From DASRHG01 sp035650655 (GTDB lineage Bacteria > Desulfobacterota > Binatia > DP-6): a stretch of DNA of 45,167 nucleotides. Positions within the stretch are counted from its first letter, which is position 1, and each line of letters opens with the position of its first letter. Positions 22,757-30,266 of the stretch are shown in pieces. Made by a program: the position numbers and the translations under genes. The stretch covers positions 1 to 45,167 of the forward strand of contig DASRHG010000009.1 of assembly GCA_035650655.1 (NCBI GenBank), written 5' to 3'. The notes under the pieces were generated by a model that ran no database searches, was not told the origin of the DNA, and saw only the letters and a program-made list of their open reading frames with translations.

Positions 22757-23896
22757 ATGATGGACGCCGAAGACGCTCCCTTCCACGGCCTCTTCTCGCC
22801 CTTCACGCCACCCGCCGTCTCCCGACTGGAGGCGCTCCTCCTCGGTGCGGGCGCGCGCGTCGACCGGTTCGTGTTCGAGCACTTCATCGGGAAGACCGCG
22901 TTCCGCCGGACCGAGAGCCCGGCGGCGCTGCGGGCTCGGCTGGACCGCGCGCACGCGTTCTACGCGAACCCCACGTTCATGCGCGACGCCGAGACGTTCT
23001 TCGCACCGCCGCGCCCCTTGCGCGCCGTCACGCGCCGCATCCGCGCGCTCCGTGGCGGGGAGCTCCTGGACGTCTGCTACGCCGCCGACTTCACGCCCGT
23101 CTTCCCCGAGGCGCAGGCGGACGGCCCGTGGCCGCCGACGAGCATGCCGGGCTGCGCGCGCTGGTGGCGTCACGCGACGTCCGGACACCCCGCGATGCTC
23201 TGCATCCACGGCTACGCGGGCGGGCGGCCGTGGCTCGAGTCGCTCGCCTTCGACGCGCATCGCTTCTATCGGGCGGGGGTGGACGTCGTGCTGTACGTCC
23301 TTCCCTACCATGCGGGCCGCATGGTGGCGGGCGCGCGCCGCTCCGGCGACGGCTTCTTCGGGGTCGATCTCGTAGCGACGAACGAGGCCTTCGCGCAGGC
23401 GATCTACGAGCTGCGCGCGCTCATGCGCTACCTCCGGGAGCGCGGCACCGGTCCCGTCGGGGCCTTCGGCATGAGCCTCGGCGGCTACACCGCGGCGCTC
23501 CTCGCGTGCGTCGAGCCGACGCTCGGCTTCGTCGCGCCGATGATCCCGCTCGCGTCGCTCTCCGACATGATGTGGTCGGGCGGCGAGCGCGACCCGCGCG
23601 TCAAGGAGGCCATGACCGCGGGCTGGAGCCGCGCCGCGCTGCGCGACTTCTTCCGCGTGCACGCGCCCCTCGCGCGCCCGCCGCTCGTGCCGCACGACCG
23701 GCGCCTCGTCATCGCCGCCCTCGGCGACCGCATCTGCCCACCGGAGCACGCGGACGCGCTCTGGCGCCACTGGGGCCGTCCGCGCATGCACTGGTACCCG
23801 GGCGGCCACCTCGCCCAGTTCCGCCGCGGCGTCGCGCTCCGGCAGGTGCGCACGCTCCTCCGCGACGCGGGCCTACTGCCGCCGCGGCGCGCCTGA
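22757..23896 (+). CDS. Alpha/beta hydrolase
   Basis: A 379-residue alpha/beta-hydrolase fold protein. The oxyanion-side motif is MLCIHGYAGGRPW, the nucleophile elbow is GAFGMSLGGYTAAL with Ser near residue 242, the acid is probably the Asp in AALGDRICPPEH, and the His is in WYPGGHLAQF near the C-terminus, so the triad is complete. The first 100 residues are an extra N-terminal region not seen in small esterases. The likely activity is an esterase or thioesterase of unknown substrate. ATG 22757 has AGGGGG ahead of it. Its last 24 bases overlap the end of the convergent ABC1 kinase gene. Confidence 0.85.
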   Translation: MMDAEDAPFHGLFSPFTPPAVSRLEALLLGAGARVDRFVFEHFIGKTAFRRTESPAALRARLDRAHAFYANPTFMRDAETFFAPPRPLRAVTRRIRALRGGELLDVCYAADFTPVFPEAQADGPWPPTSMPGCARWWRHATSGHPAMLCIHGYAGGRPWLESLAFDAHRFYRAGVDVVLYVLPYHAGRMVAGARRSGDGFFGVDLVATNEAFAQAIYELRALMRYLRERGTGPVGAFGMSLGGYTAALLACVEPTLGFVAPMIPLASLSDMMWSGGERDPRVKEAMTAGWSRAALRDFFRVHAPLARPPLVPHDRRLVIAALGDRICPPEHADALWRHWGRPRMHWYPGGHLAQFRRGVALRQVRTLLRDAGLLPPRRA

Positions 23897-25207
23897 CGTC
23901 GCGGCGGCTTCGACGATGTCGCGGAAGAGGCGGTGCCAGTTGCGGGGGCGCGCGAGGGCGCGGAGGTAGGCGTCGACGCCGAGGAGGGCGCGGCCGAGGA
24001 ACACCTGGTGCCCCGGGGCGCGGAACAGGCGGTGCTGCATCGCGAGCTGCGTCACGCGCGTCGTCCGCTCGACGAGGTCGAAGTCCTTCGGGTCGAACAC
24101 CTCGTCGCGCTCGAGCGGCTCGCAGCCGATGTGCACGATGCGCACGAGCGCGTCGGCGTCGTCGCCCGGGCCGAGCGCCCCGAGCTGGCGACACGCGTCG
24201 GCGATGCGCGCGTCGTCGTGGTCGAGGAGCCCGCGCGCGAGATCGAGGTACCCGCGGCGGATCTCCGGCTCGAAGACGCGGACGGCGCCGAAGTCGAGGA
24301 TCCCGACATGGGGGTGGTGCGTGACCAGGTAGTTCCCCGGGTGCGGGTCCGTGTGGAGAACGCCGAACTCGAGCACCTGACGCCAGAAGAGCCGATAGAG
24401 CTTCACGCCGACCCAGTCCTTCAGGTCTTCGTCGACGCCGGGTGCCATGATCTCCTGGATCGGATACCCCTCCAGGAGGGACATCGTGAGCACGCGTGCC
24501 GTCGAGAGCTTCGGGTGGACGCGCGGGATCTCGACCTCGGGGTCGTCCGCGAGGAGCCCACGGAAGCGGGCGAGGTTCCGCGCCTCCTGGCGGTAGTCGA
24601 GCTCCTCGGCGAGCCGCGCTTCCAGCTCCGCGGCGACTTCCTCGCGGTCGAAGTCCTGGCGCAGGATGTCGCGCGCGATCGCGGTCAAGATGCGGAGGAG
24701 CGCGCGGACGTTCTTCACGTCGTCGCGCACCGTCTTCGCGATGCCGGGGTACTGCACCTTGACCGCGACGGGCTCGCCGCTCTTCGTCTCGGCGCGGTGC
24801 ACCTGCCCGAGCGACGCGGCCGCGAACGCCTCGGGCTCGAAGCGACGGAAGCGCACCTCGGGCGGCGCGCCGAGCTCCGCCGCGACGACGGCGCGCACCT
24901 GCGCCCACGGCATCGGGGGCACCGCCGACTGGACGACGGAGAGCACCTCGAGCGCCTCGGTCGGGAAGAGGTCCTGGCGCATGCTCAAGATCTGCGCGAG
25001 CTTCATGAACGCGCCGCGGAGCTCCTTCGAGGAGCCGACCACCCGCTCCGCGTTCCGGATGTGCGCCTCGAGGAGCGCCCGATCGGCGCGCGACGCCGAC
25101 TGGAACGGCCGCTTGAGCGCCTGCCAGAGGTAGCTCCCGCCGACGGCCGTGGTGAGGCGTCCGACGGACAGCATCCGCCGGGCGCGGCCGGACGTGATGT
25201 CGGCCAT
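23873..25207 (-). CDS. ABC1/UbiB-family atypical protein kinase
   Basis: A 444-residue ABC1 (UbiB/COQ8/AarF) family protein. The family-specific KxGQ motif appears as AFMKLAQILS, with Ala in place of Gly. The Ala-rich loop is AAASLGQVHRAE, the ATP-binding Lys is in VAVKVQYPG, Glu is in EEVAAELEARLAEELDYRQEA, the catalytic loop is LHTDPHPGNYLV and the metal-binding DFG is ILDFGAVR. Family members support ubiquinone or isoprenoid-lipid biosynthesis and act as ATPases; a direct quinone role is not shown here because no ubi or men gene is adjacent. The start ATG is two bases after larB, making it the last gene of the long minus-strand operon. Confidence 0.88.
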   Translation of the reverse strand: MADITSGRARRMLSVGRLTTAVGGSYLWQALKRPFQSASRADRALLEAHIRNAERVVGSSKELRGAFMKLAQILSMRQDLFPTEALEVLSVVQSAVPPMPWAQVRAVVAAELGAPPEVRFRRFEPEAFAAASLGQVHRAETKSGEPVAVKVQYPGIAKTVRDDVKNVRALLRILTAIARDILRQDFDREEVAAELEARLAEELDYRQEARNLARFRGLLADDPEVEIPRVHPKLSTARVLTMSLLEGYPIQEIMAPGVDEDLKDWVGVKLYRLFWRQVLEFGVLHTDPHPGNYLVTHHPHVGILDFGAVRVFEPEIRRGYLDLARGLLDHDDARIADACRQLGALGPGDDADALVRIVHIGCEPLERDEVFDPKDFDLVERTTRVTQLAMQHRLFRAPGHQVFLGRALLGVDAYLRALARPRNWHRLFRDIVEAAATSGAPRRQ

Positions 25208-25209
25208 CG

Positions 25210-25971
25210 TCAGCCCGCGCGCACCAGGCGGTTCATGCGCGACGCGGCTGCAGCGGCGCCGAATCCGTTGTCGATGTTGACGACGACGACGCCGGCCGCG
25301 CACGTGTTCAGCATGCCGAGGAGCGCGGCGAGCCCGCCGAGACTCGTCCCGTAGCCGATGCTCGTCGGCACGGCGATGACGGGCTGGGAGACGAGCCCGC
25401 CGACGACGCTCGGGAGCGCGCCCTCCATGCCGGCGACGACGATGACGACCGCCGCCTCCCAGAGGCGCTCGCGGCTGTCGAGGAGGCGGTGGAGCCCGGC
25501 GACGCCGACGTCGTAGAGACGCTCCACCCGGTTCCCCATCACCTCCGCGGAGATCGCAGCCTCCTCGGCGACCGGCACGTCGGCGGTGCCCGCCGAGACG
25601 ACGAGGATCGTCCCGGCCCCCGGCTCCGGCTCCGTCGCGGCCCGGAGGACGGCGAGGCGCGGCGTCTCGTGGTGGACGAAGCCGGGGATCCTCGCCACGA
25701 GCGCCGCCGCCACGTCGGGAACGACGCGCGTCACGAGCACCGGCGCACCCGTCGCGGCGAGCCGCTCCGCGATGGCGACCACCTGCGCGGCGGTCTTGCC
25801 TTCGCCGAGGATCACCTCCGGGAAGCCGTTCCGGAGGGCGCGGTGGTGATCGATCTTCGCGAAGCCCAGGTCCTCGAACGGCAGCACGCGCAGGCGGGCG
25901 AGCGCGTCCTCGACGGACGCCCGGCCCTCCCGGACCGCGGTCAAGAGGTCGGTGAGCTGCCTCCGATCCAC
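25210..25971 (-). CDS. larB: LarB, pyridinium-3,5-biscarboxylic acid mononucleotide synthase
   Basis: A 253-residue LarB protein. The N-terminal domain contains LDALARLRVLPFEDLGFAKIDHHRALRNGFPEVILGEGKTA, typical of LarB, and the C-terminal half is PurE-like (VVSAGTADVPVAEEAA, VAGMEGALPSVVGGLVSQPVIAVPTSIGYGTSLGGLAALLGML, VVNIDNGFGAAAAA). LarB carboxylates and hydrolyses nicotinate adenine dinucleotide to P2CMN, the first step towards the nickel-pincer cofactor of lactate racemase. LarC and LarE, needed for the later steps, are not in the window. GTG 25971 with GAGGA upstream is chosen; there is no closer ATG. It is tightly packed between the CNNM-like gene (7 bases) and the ABC1 kinase gene. 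Confidence 0.92.
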   Translation of the reverse strand: MDRRQLTDLLTAVREGRASVEDALARLRVLPFEDLGFAKIDHHRALRNGFPEVILGEGKTAAQVVAIAERLAATGAPVLVTRVVPDVAAALVARIPGFVHHETPRLAVLRAATEPEPGAGTILVVSAGTADVPVAEEAAISAEVMGNRVERLYDVGVAGLHRLLDSRERLWEAAVVIVVAGMEGALPSVVGGLVSQPVIAVPTSIGYGTSLGGLAALLGMLNTCAAGVVVVNIDNGFGAAAAASRMNRLVRAG

Positions 25972-25978
25972 GGGGTCC

Positions 25979-27178
25979 TCACCGTGCGCGCCAGCCGAGC
26001 CCGACGTCGCGGACGCGCAGCTCCAGCACGGCGCGCGCCGTCGCACGCGTCACCTCGACGTCGACCCGGCCGACGCGCACCGTGTCGCCGGGCTTCGGCA
26101 CGCGGCCGAGCCGCTCGAGCACGAGCCCGCCCATCGTCTCGTACTCGCCCTGCGGCAGGTTCCAGCCGAAACGTTCGTTCACGTGGGCCACCGACGCGCG
26201 CGCGCTCATCACGAAGACGCCCGGCGCGACGCGCCGGACCAGCTCCTGCGGCGCATCATATTCGTCCTCGATCTCACCGACAATCTCCTCGACGACGTCC
26301 TCGACGGTCACGAGGCCGACCGCGCCGCCGTACTCGTCGACGACGATGGCGAGGTTCTGCCCCTCGGTCTGGAGCGCCGCGAGGAGATCGGGCAGCGGCT
26401 TCGATTCGGGGACGAAGTACGGCTCGCGGACGACGGAGGCGATCGGCCGGAGCGGATCGACGACTCCCAGCAGGTCGAGGCTCGCGACGATGCCGACGAT
26501 GTTGAAGAGCCGGTCGTGGAAGACGGGCACGCGCGAGAACCCCCGCTCGCGCACGAGCGCGACCAGCTCGCCGACCGACGCGGTGTCCGCGACCGCGCAC
26601 AGGTCCACCTGCGGCACGAGGACGTCTCGCACGGTCTTCTTCGTGAAGCGCGCGATCCGCGCGACGAGGCCCGCCTCCGACACGTCGAGCGGCCCGCGCG
26701 CCGGGCGCGCCGCGAGCCAGCTCCCGAGCCGGCGGAGCGACGAGAGCGAGGCCAGCGGACCGCGGCGCCGACCGAGGAGGAGCGCCGCGAGCAGCCGCTC
26801 CACGAGGAGGATCGGGACCAGCACGACGGCGAGGCCCACGAGCACGATCTCGACCACGCGGCGCGAGCGGGGCGGCACGTCGGCGGCCAGGCCGCGCGGC
26901 ACGAGGTCCAGGAGGACGAGGAGCGCCGGCACGACCATCACGAGGACGGGCGGGACGGCGGCGCGGCCGAGGTGGCGCCACACGAGTGTCGTCACGATCC
27001 CGACGGTCGCCGCCCCGCTCACCTGCACCGCGGCCCGCGCCGCCGACGCCAAGCACGCGTCTCCGAATCCCGACCGGCGGCGGAGCGCGGGTCCCGTGGC
27101 GACGATCGTCTCCGCGGACGCCGCGAGCGCGCGGAGCGCGAGCAGCGGCACGAGCGCGAGGGCGGCCACGAGCGTCAC
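25979..27178 (-). CDS. CNNM/CorC-family membrane protein with CBS pair
   Basis: A 399-residue protein. The first 135 residues have several hydrophobic helices (a divergent DUF21/CNNM membrane domain). Two CBS domains follow: the first around VRDVLVPQVDLCAVADTASVGELVALVRERGFSRVPVFHD, the second ending VVDEYGGAVGLVTVEDVVEEIVGEI. A C-terminal CorC/HlyC transporter-associated domain (FVMSARASVAHVNERFGWNLPQGEYETMGGLVLERLGRVPKPGD) closes it. Relatives take part in Mg2+ or Co2+ homeostasis. Its GTG start overlaps the stop of a paralogue, so the two are probably translated together. Confidence 0.9.
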   Translation of the reverse strand: MTLVAALALVPLLALRALAASAETIVATGPALRRRSGFGDACLASAARAAVQVSGAATVGIVTTLVWRHLGRAAVPPVLVMVVPALLVLLDLVPRGLAADVPPRSRRVVEIVLVGLAVVLVPILLVERLLAALLLGRRRGPLASLSSLRRLGSWLAARPARGPLDVSEAGLVARIARFTKKTVRDVLVPQVDLCAVADTASVGELVALVRERGFSRVPVFHDRLFNIVGIVASLDLLGVVDPLRPIASVVREPYFVPESKPLPDLLAALQTEGQNLAIVVDEYGGAVGLVTVEDVVEEIVGEIEDEYDAPQELVRRVAPGVFVMSARASVAHVNERFGWNLPQGEYETMGGLVLERLGRVPKPGDTVRVGRVDVEVTRATARAVLELRVRDVGLGWRAR

Positions 27179-28113
27179 GGCGCCTCCGCCTCGTCGTACT
27201 CGTCGCGGATCTCGCCGAACAGCTCCTCGAGGAGGTCCTCCATCGTGACGAGGCCGGCGACGCCCCCGTATTCGTCGACGACGAGCGCGAGATGCACCTT
27301 CCGCCGCCGGAGCTCGCGGAACACCTCCCCGGTCCGCATGCCGACGGGGACGAAGAGCGGAGGCCGGAGGAGGGGCTCGAGCCGGAAGGCGGACGACCCG
27401 AGATCGCGCCCGAGGAGGTCCTTCGCGTAGAGGATGCCGACGACGTTGTCGCGCTCGCCGCGGTACACCGGCACCCGCGTGAACCGCTGCTCGCGGAGGA
27501 GCGCGAGGAGCGCGTCCCCGCTCGTCGCGATCGACGCGGACACGATGCGCACGCGCGGCGTCATCACCGCCTTCACCGCGCGCTGCCGGAAGGCGCGGAC
27601 GCGCGCGAGGAGCTCGCGGCCCCGGTCATCGAGCGCGGCCTCCTCGTCCTCCTCGACGCTTCCGTCGGCGGCGAACTGGAGGAGGCTCGCCGAGGCGAAG
27701 CCCGCCGCGCCCGCCATCCAGCGCGCGACCATCACCGCCGGCCGCTCGAGCGGCCGGCGGAGGACCGCGAGCAGCCGCTGCACCGACGCCTCGACGCGCT
27801 CCGTGACGGCGTCGGGGAGGAAGAGCCCGAGGGCCGGCGCGATCACTTCCGCGGCGAGATACGCAACGCCGCCCGTCACCGCGGCCGCCGCCCACGCCGG
27901 GAGGCCGCCGGGATTCGAGAGCGCGATCCACGCGGCCGCCGCCGCGGCGCCCGCCGTTCCGAGCTCGCGGACGACGACGAGCGTCAGCCAGTAGCGCCGC
28001 GGCCGCGGCGGCAGCGCACCGTGCCGGAGCAGCCGCGGCGCGTGCGGGGCGGCGAGCACGACGAGGAGGGAGAGGAAGCCGGCGAGCGTCGCGAGGCCGA
28101 TCGGGAGCGTCAT
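27175..28113 (-). CDS. CNNM-like CBS-pair membrane protein lacking the CorC domain
   Basis: A 312-residue paralogue of the next gene. It has an N-terminal membrane part of about three or four helices and the CBS pair (AVMTPRVRIVSASIATSGDALLALLREQRFTRVPVY and HLALVVDEYGGVAGLVTMEDLLEELFGEI). It stops soon after the EIRDEYDEAEAP tail, so the CorC/HlyC domain is missing. In its neighbour the same EIxDEYD segment is followed by that domain. ATG 28113 overlaps the thiL stop as ATGA, and the stop overlaps the next start as GTGA. The pair may work as a heteromer in divalent-cation transport or sensing; that is inference. Confidence 0.85.
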   Translation of the reverse strand: MTLPIGLATLAGFLSLLVVLAAPHAPRLLRHGALPPRPRRYWLTLVVVRELGTAGAAAAAAWIALSNPGGLPAWAAAAVTGGVAYLAAEVIAPALGLFLPDAVTERVEASVQRLLAVLRRPLERPAVMVARWMAGAAGFASASLLQFAADGSVEEDEEAALDDRGRELLARVRAFRQRAVKAVMTPRVRIVSASIATSGDALLALLREQRFTRVPVYRGERDNVVGILYAKDLLGRDLGSSAFRLEPLLRPPLFVPVGMRTGEVFRELRRRKVHLALVVDEYGGVAGLVTMEDLLEELFGEIRDEYDEAEAP

Positions 28114-29069
28114 CGAAAGTGGTCGAACCCGCCGCGCCGGAGACGGACCGCGCGGCCGGCCGCGTCGAGGACGCGCACGGCGGGCGGCCCGGACACGATG
28201 CGCCCGATCGGCGTCAGCGGACACGGGAGCCGGCGCGCGAGCGCCGGCAGGCGGCGCGCCGCGCGCGGCGGAACGGCGACGAGGAGCTCGTAGTCCTCCC
28301 CGGCCGTCGCGGCGAACTCGGCCGCGCGGGCGCCGAGCGCGCGGCGACACGCGGGCGCGACCGGGACGCGTGCGAGCGCGACCTCGGCTGCGACGCCGCT
28401 CGCGCGGCAGAGGTGTCCCAGGTCCTGCACGAGGCCGTCGCTCACGTCGATCATCGCGTGCGCGACGCGCGCGAGCGCGACGCCGGCTTCGACGCGGGAC
28501 GGGGGCACGGGCAGGGCGGCGCGCCCACCGCGAGCGAGGCGGCGGACCGCCGCGCCCGAGGCGCCGAGCGCGCCGGTCACGTAGACGAGGTCGCCCGGCC
28601 GCGCGCCCGCACGCGTCACGACGCGGCCGGGCGCCGTGCCGACGAGCGCCACCGTGAGCGCGAGGCGCGGACCGGCGGCCACGTTGCCGCCGACGAGACG
28701 GGCGCCGGCGCGGCGCGCCGCCGCCGCGAAGCCCGCGACCACGGCGTCGAGCGTGGCGACCGGCGTCCGCGCGGGCGCCTCGAGCGCGAGCAGCGCGAAG
28801 CGCGGGCGGCCCCCCATCGCCGCCACGTCGCTCGCGTTCGCGGCGAAGGCGCGCCGGCCGAGGGCTCGGGGCGCCGCCCAGGCCGCGCGGAAGTGCGCCC
28901 CCTCACCGAGCGTGTCGGTCGTGAGCAGGAGCGTCGTGCGCCCGACGCGGACCGCCGCCGCGTCGTCACCCGGTCCCACGACGATCCGCCCGTCGCCTCC
29001 CCCGCGTCCGAGCCGCGCCAGCAGGTGCGCGATCCATCGGTGCTCTCCGACATCCTGGAGGCGGCGCAC
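28110..29069 (-). CDS. thiL: Thiamine-monophosphate kinase ThiL
   Basis: A 319-residue ThiL, the normal length. It phosphorylates thiamine monophosphate to thiamine diphosphate in the cytoplasm. The nucleotide/Mg2+ motifs are VVGPGDDAAAV near residue 31, LLTTDTLGEGAHF (Asp ligands), AANASDVAAMGGRP, GGNVAAG and AMIDVSDGLVQDLGHL, with ATAGEDYELLVAVP near residue 255. GTG 29069 is the start, 10 bases after dnaJ, and the stop overlaps the next gene by ATGA. The sequence is unusually alanine- and arginine-rich but every key motif is present. Other thi genes are not in the window. Confidence 0.93.
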   Translation of the reverse strand: MRRLQDVGEHRWIAHLLARLGRGGGDGRIVVGPGDDAAAVRVGRTTLLLTTDTLGEGAHFRAAWAAPRALGRRAFAANASDVAAMGGRPRFALLALEAPARTPVATLDAVVAGFAAAARRAGARLVGGNVAAGPRLALTVALVGTAPGRVVTRAGARPGDLVYVTGALGASGAAVRRLARGGRAALPVPPSRVEAGVALARVAHAMIDVSDGLVQDLGHLCRASGVAAEVALARVPVAPACRRALGARAAEFAATAGEDYELLVAVPPRAARRLPALARRLPCPLTPIGRIVSGPPAVRVLDAAGRAVRLRRGGFDHFR

Positions 29070-29079
29070 GCGGCCCCGC

Positions 29080-30189
29080 TCAGCCGAGCATCGACTTCAC
29101 CTTCTCGAGGAAGCTCTTCGAGAGCGGATGGACCTCTTCGCCCGAGAGGCGGGCGAACTCCTCGAGGAGCTCACGCTGGCGCGCCGAGAGCTTGCGGGGC
29201 GTCTCGACGACGATCCGGACGATCTCGTCGCCGCGGCCGTACCCGTTGAGATCGGCGATGCCCCGCCCGCGGAGCCTGAAGGTGTGTCCCGACTGCGTGC
29301 CCGCCGGCATCTTCACCCTGGCCGGCCCCTCGAGCGTCGGCACCTCGAGCTCGGCGCCGAGGGCCGCCTGGACGAAGCTGACCGGCACGTCGCACACAAT
29401 GTCGTTGCCGTCGCGGACGAAGAGCGGATGCGGCCGGACCTGGAGGACGACGTACAGGTCGCCCGGTGAGCCGCCGTTCCCGCCCGACTCGCCCTCGCCG
29501 CGGAGCTTCAGGCGGGAGCCCGTGTCGACGCCGGCCGGGACCTTGATGCTCAGCTGGACCGTCTTCCGCTGCGTCCCGCTCCCGCCGCACGCCGGGCACG
29601 GGTTCGCGATGATCGTCCCCTGCCCGTTGCAGTGGCCGCACGTCTTCGCGATCGAGAAGAAGCCCTGCTGGAACCGCACCTGGCCGGATCCCCGGCATTG
29701 CGGGCACGTCTTCGGCGTCGTGCCCGGCTTCGCCCCCCGGCCGCCGCACGTCTCGCAGCCCGAGAGCCGCGGGACGGCGATCGTCTTCTCGCAGCCGAAC
29801 GCCGCCTCCTCGAAGGCGATCTCGAGGTCGTAGCGCAGGTCCTGGCCACGACGCGCCCGGCCGCGCCCGCCGGAGCGCCGGCCCGTCCCGAAGAAGTCCC
29901 CGAACAGGTCGCCGATGATGTCCTCGAAGCCCGCACTGAAGTCGAACCCCGGGCCCGCGCCCTGCTCGAACGCGGCATGGCCGAAGCGATCGTAGAGGCT
30001 GCGGCGCTCGGGGTCGGAGAGGACCTGGTACGCCTCGGTGATCTCTTTGAAGCGCTCCTCGGCCTCGCGCCGGTTGTCGGGATTGCGGTCGGGATGATGC
30101 TTCAGCGCGGCCTTGCGGTAGGCCTTCTTCAGCTCCTCCTCGGTCGCGGCGCGCGAGACGCCCAGCACCTCGTAGTAGTCGCGCTTCAT
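29080..30189 (-). CDS. dnaJ: Chaperone DnaJ
   Basis: A 369-residue full-length DnaJ co-chaperone. The J domain starts MKRDYYEVLGVSR and has the HPD tripeptide in LKHHPDRNPDNRREA. The Gly/Phe-rich linker includes GPGFDFSAGFEDIIGDLFGDFFG. The zinc domain has all four CxxCxGxG motifs (CETCGGRG, CPQCRGSG, CGHCNGQG, CPACGGSG), and the substrate-binding C-terminal domain ends LSKSFLEKVKSMLG. DnaJ stimulates DnaK ATP hydrolysis and delivers unfolded clients. The start codon is only 6 bases beyond the T-tract of a terminator-like hairpin, so the usual place for a ribosome-binding site is inside that hairpin. It belongs to the grpE-dnaK-dnaJ-thiL operon. Confidence 0.98.
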   Translation of the reverse strand: MKRDYYEVLGVSRAATEEELKKAYRKAALKHHPDRNPDNRREAEERFKEITEAYQVLSDPERRSLYDRFGHAAFEQGAGPGFDFSAGFEDIIGDLFGDFFGTGRRSGGRGRARRGQDLRYDLEIAFEEAAFGCEKTIAVPRLSGCETCGGRGAKPGTTPKTCPQCRGSGQVRFQQGFFSIAKTCGHCNGQGTIIANPCPACGGSGTQRKTVQLSIKVPAGVDTGSRLKLRGEGESGGNGGSPGDLYVVLQVRPHPLFVRDGNDIVCDVPVSFVQAALGAELEVPTLEGPARVKMPAGTQSGHTFRLRGRGIADLNGYGRGDEIVRIVVETPRKLSARQRELLEEFARLSGEEVHPLSKSFLEKVKSMLG

Positions 30190-30195
30190 CCGACG

Positions 30196-30228
30196 AAAAA
30201 GGCCCTCACCCGCGCGCGGATGAGGGCC
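30196..30228 (-). terminator. Intrinsic terminator or attenuator between dnaK and dnaJ
   Basis: On the minus strand GGCCCTCA (30228-30221) and TGAGGGCC (30208-30201) form a perfect 8-base stem. The 12-base loop can itself pair (CCGCGCGCGG), and a T5 tract (30200-30196) follows directly. The 3' arm contains GAGGG, the only Shine-Dalgarno-like run before dnaJ. Confidence 0.75.
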
Positions 30229-30266
30229 CTCCTATCGTTCTCCACCGCCTTCCACAAGCGCGAAGG

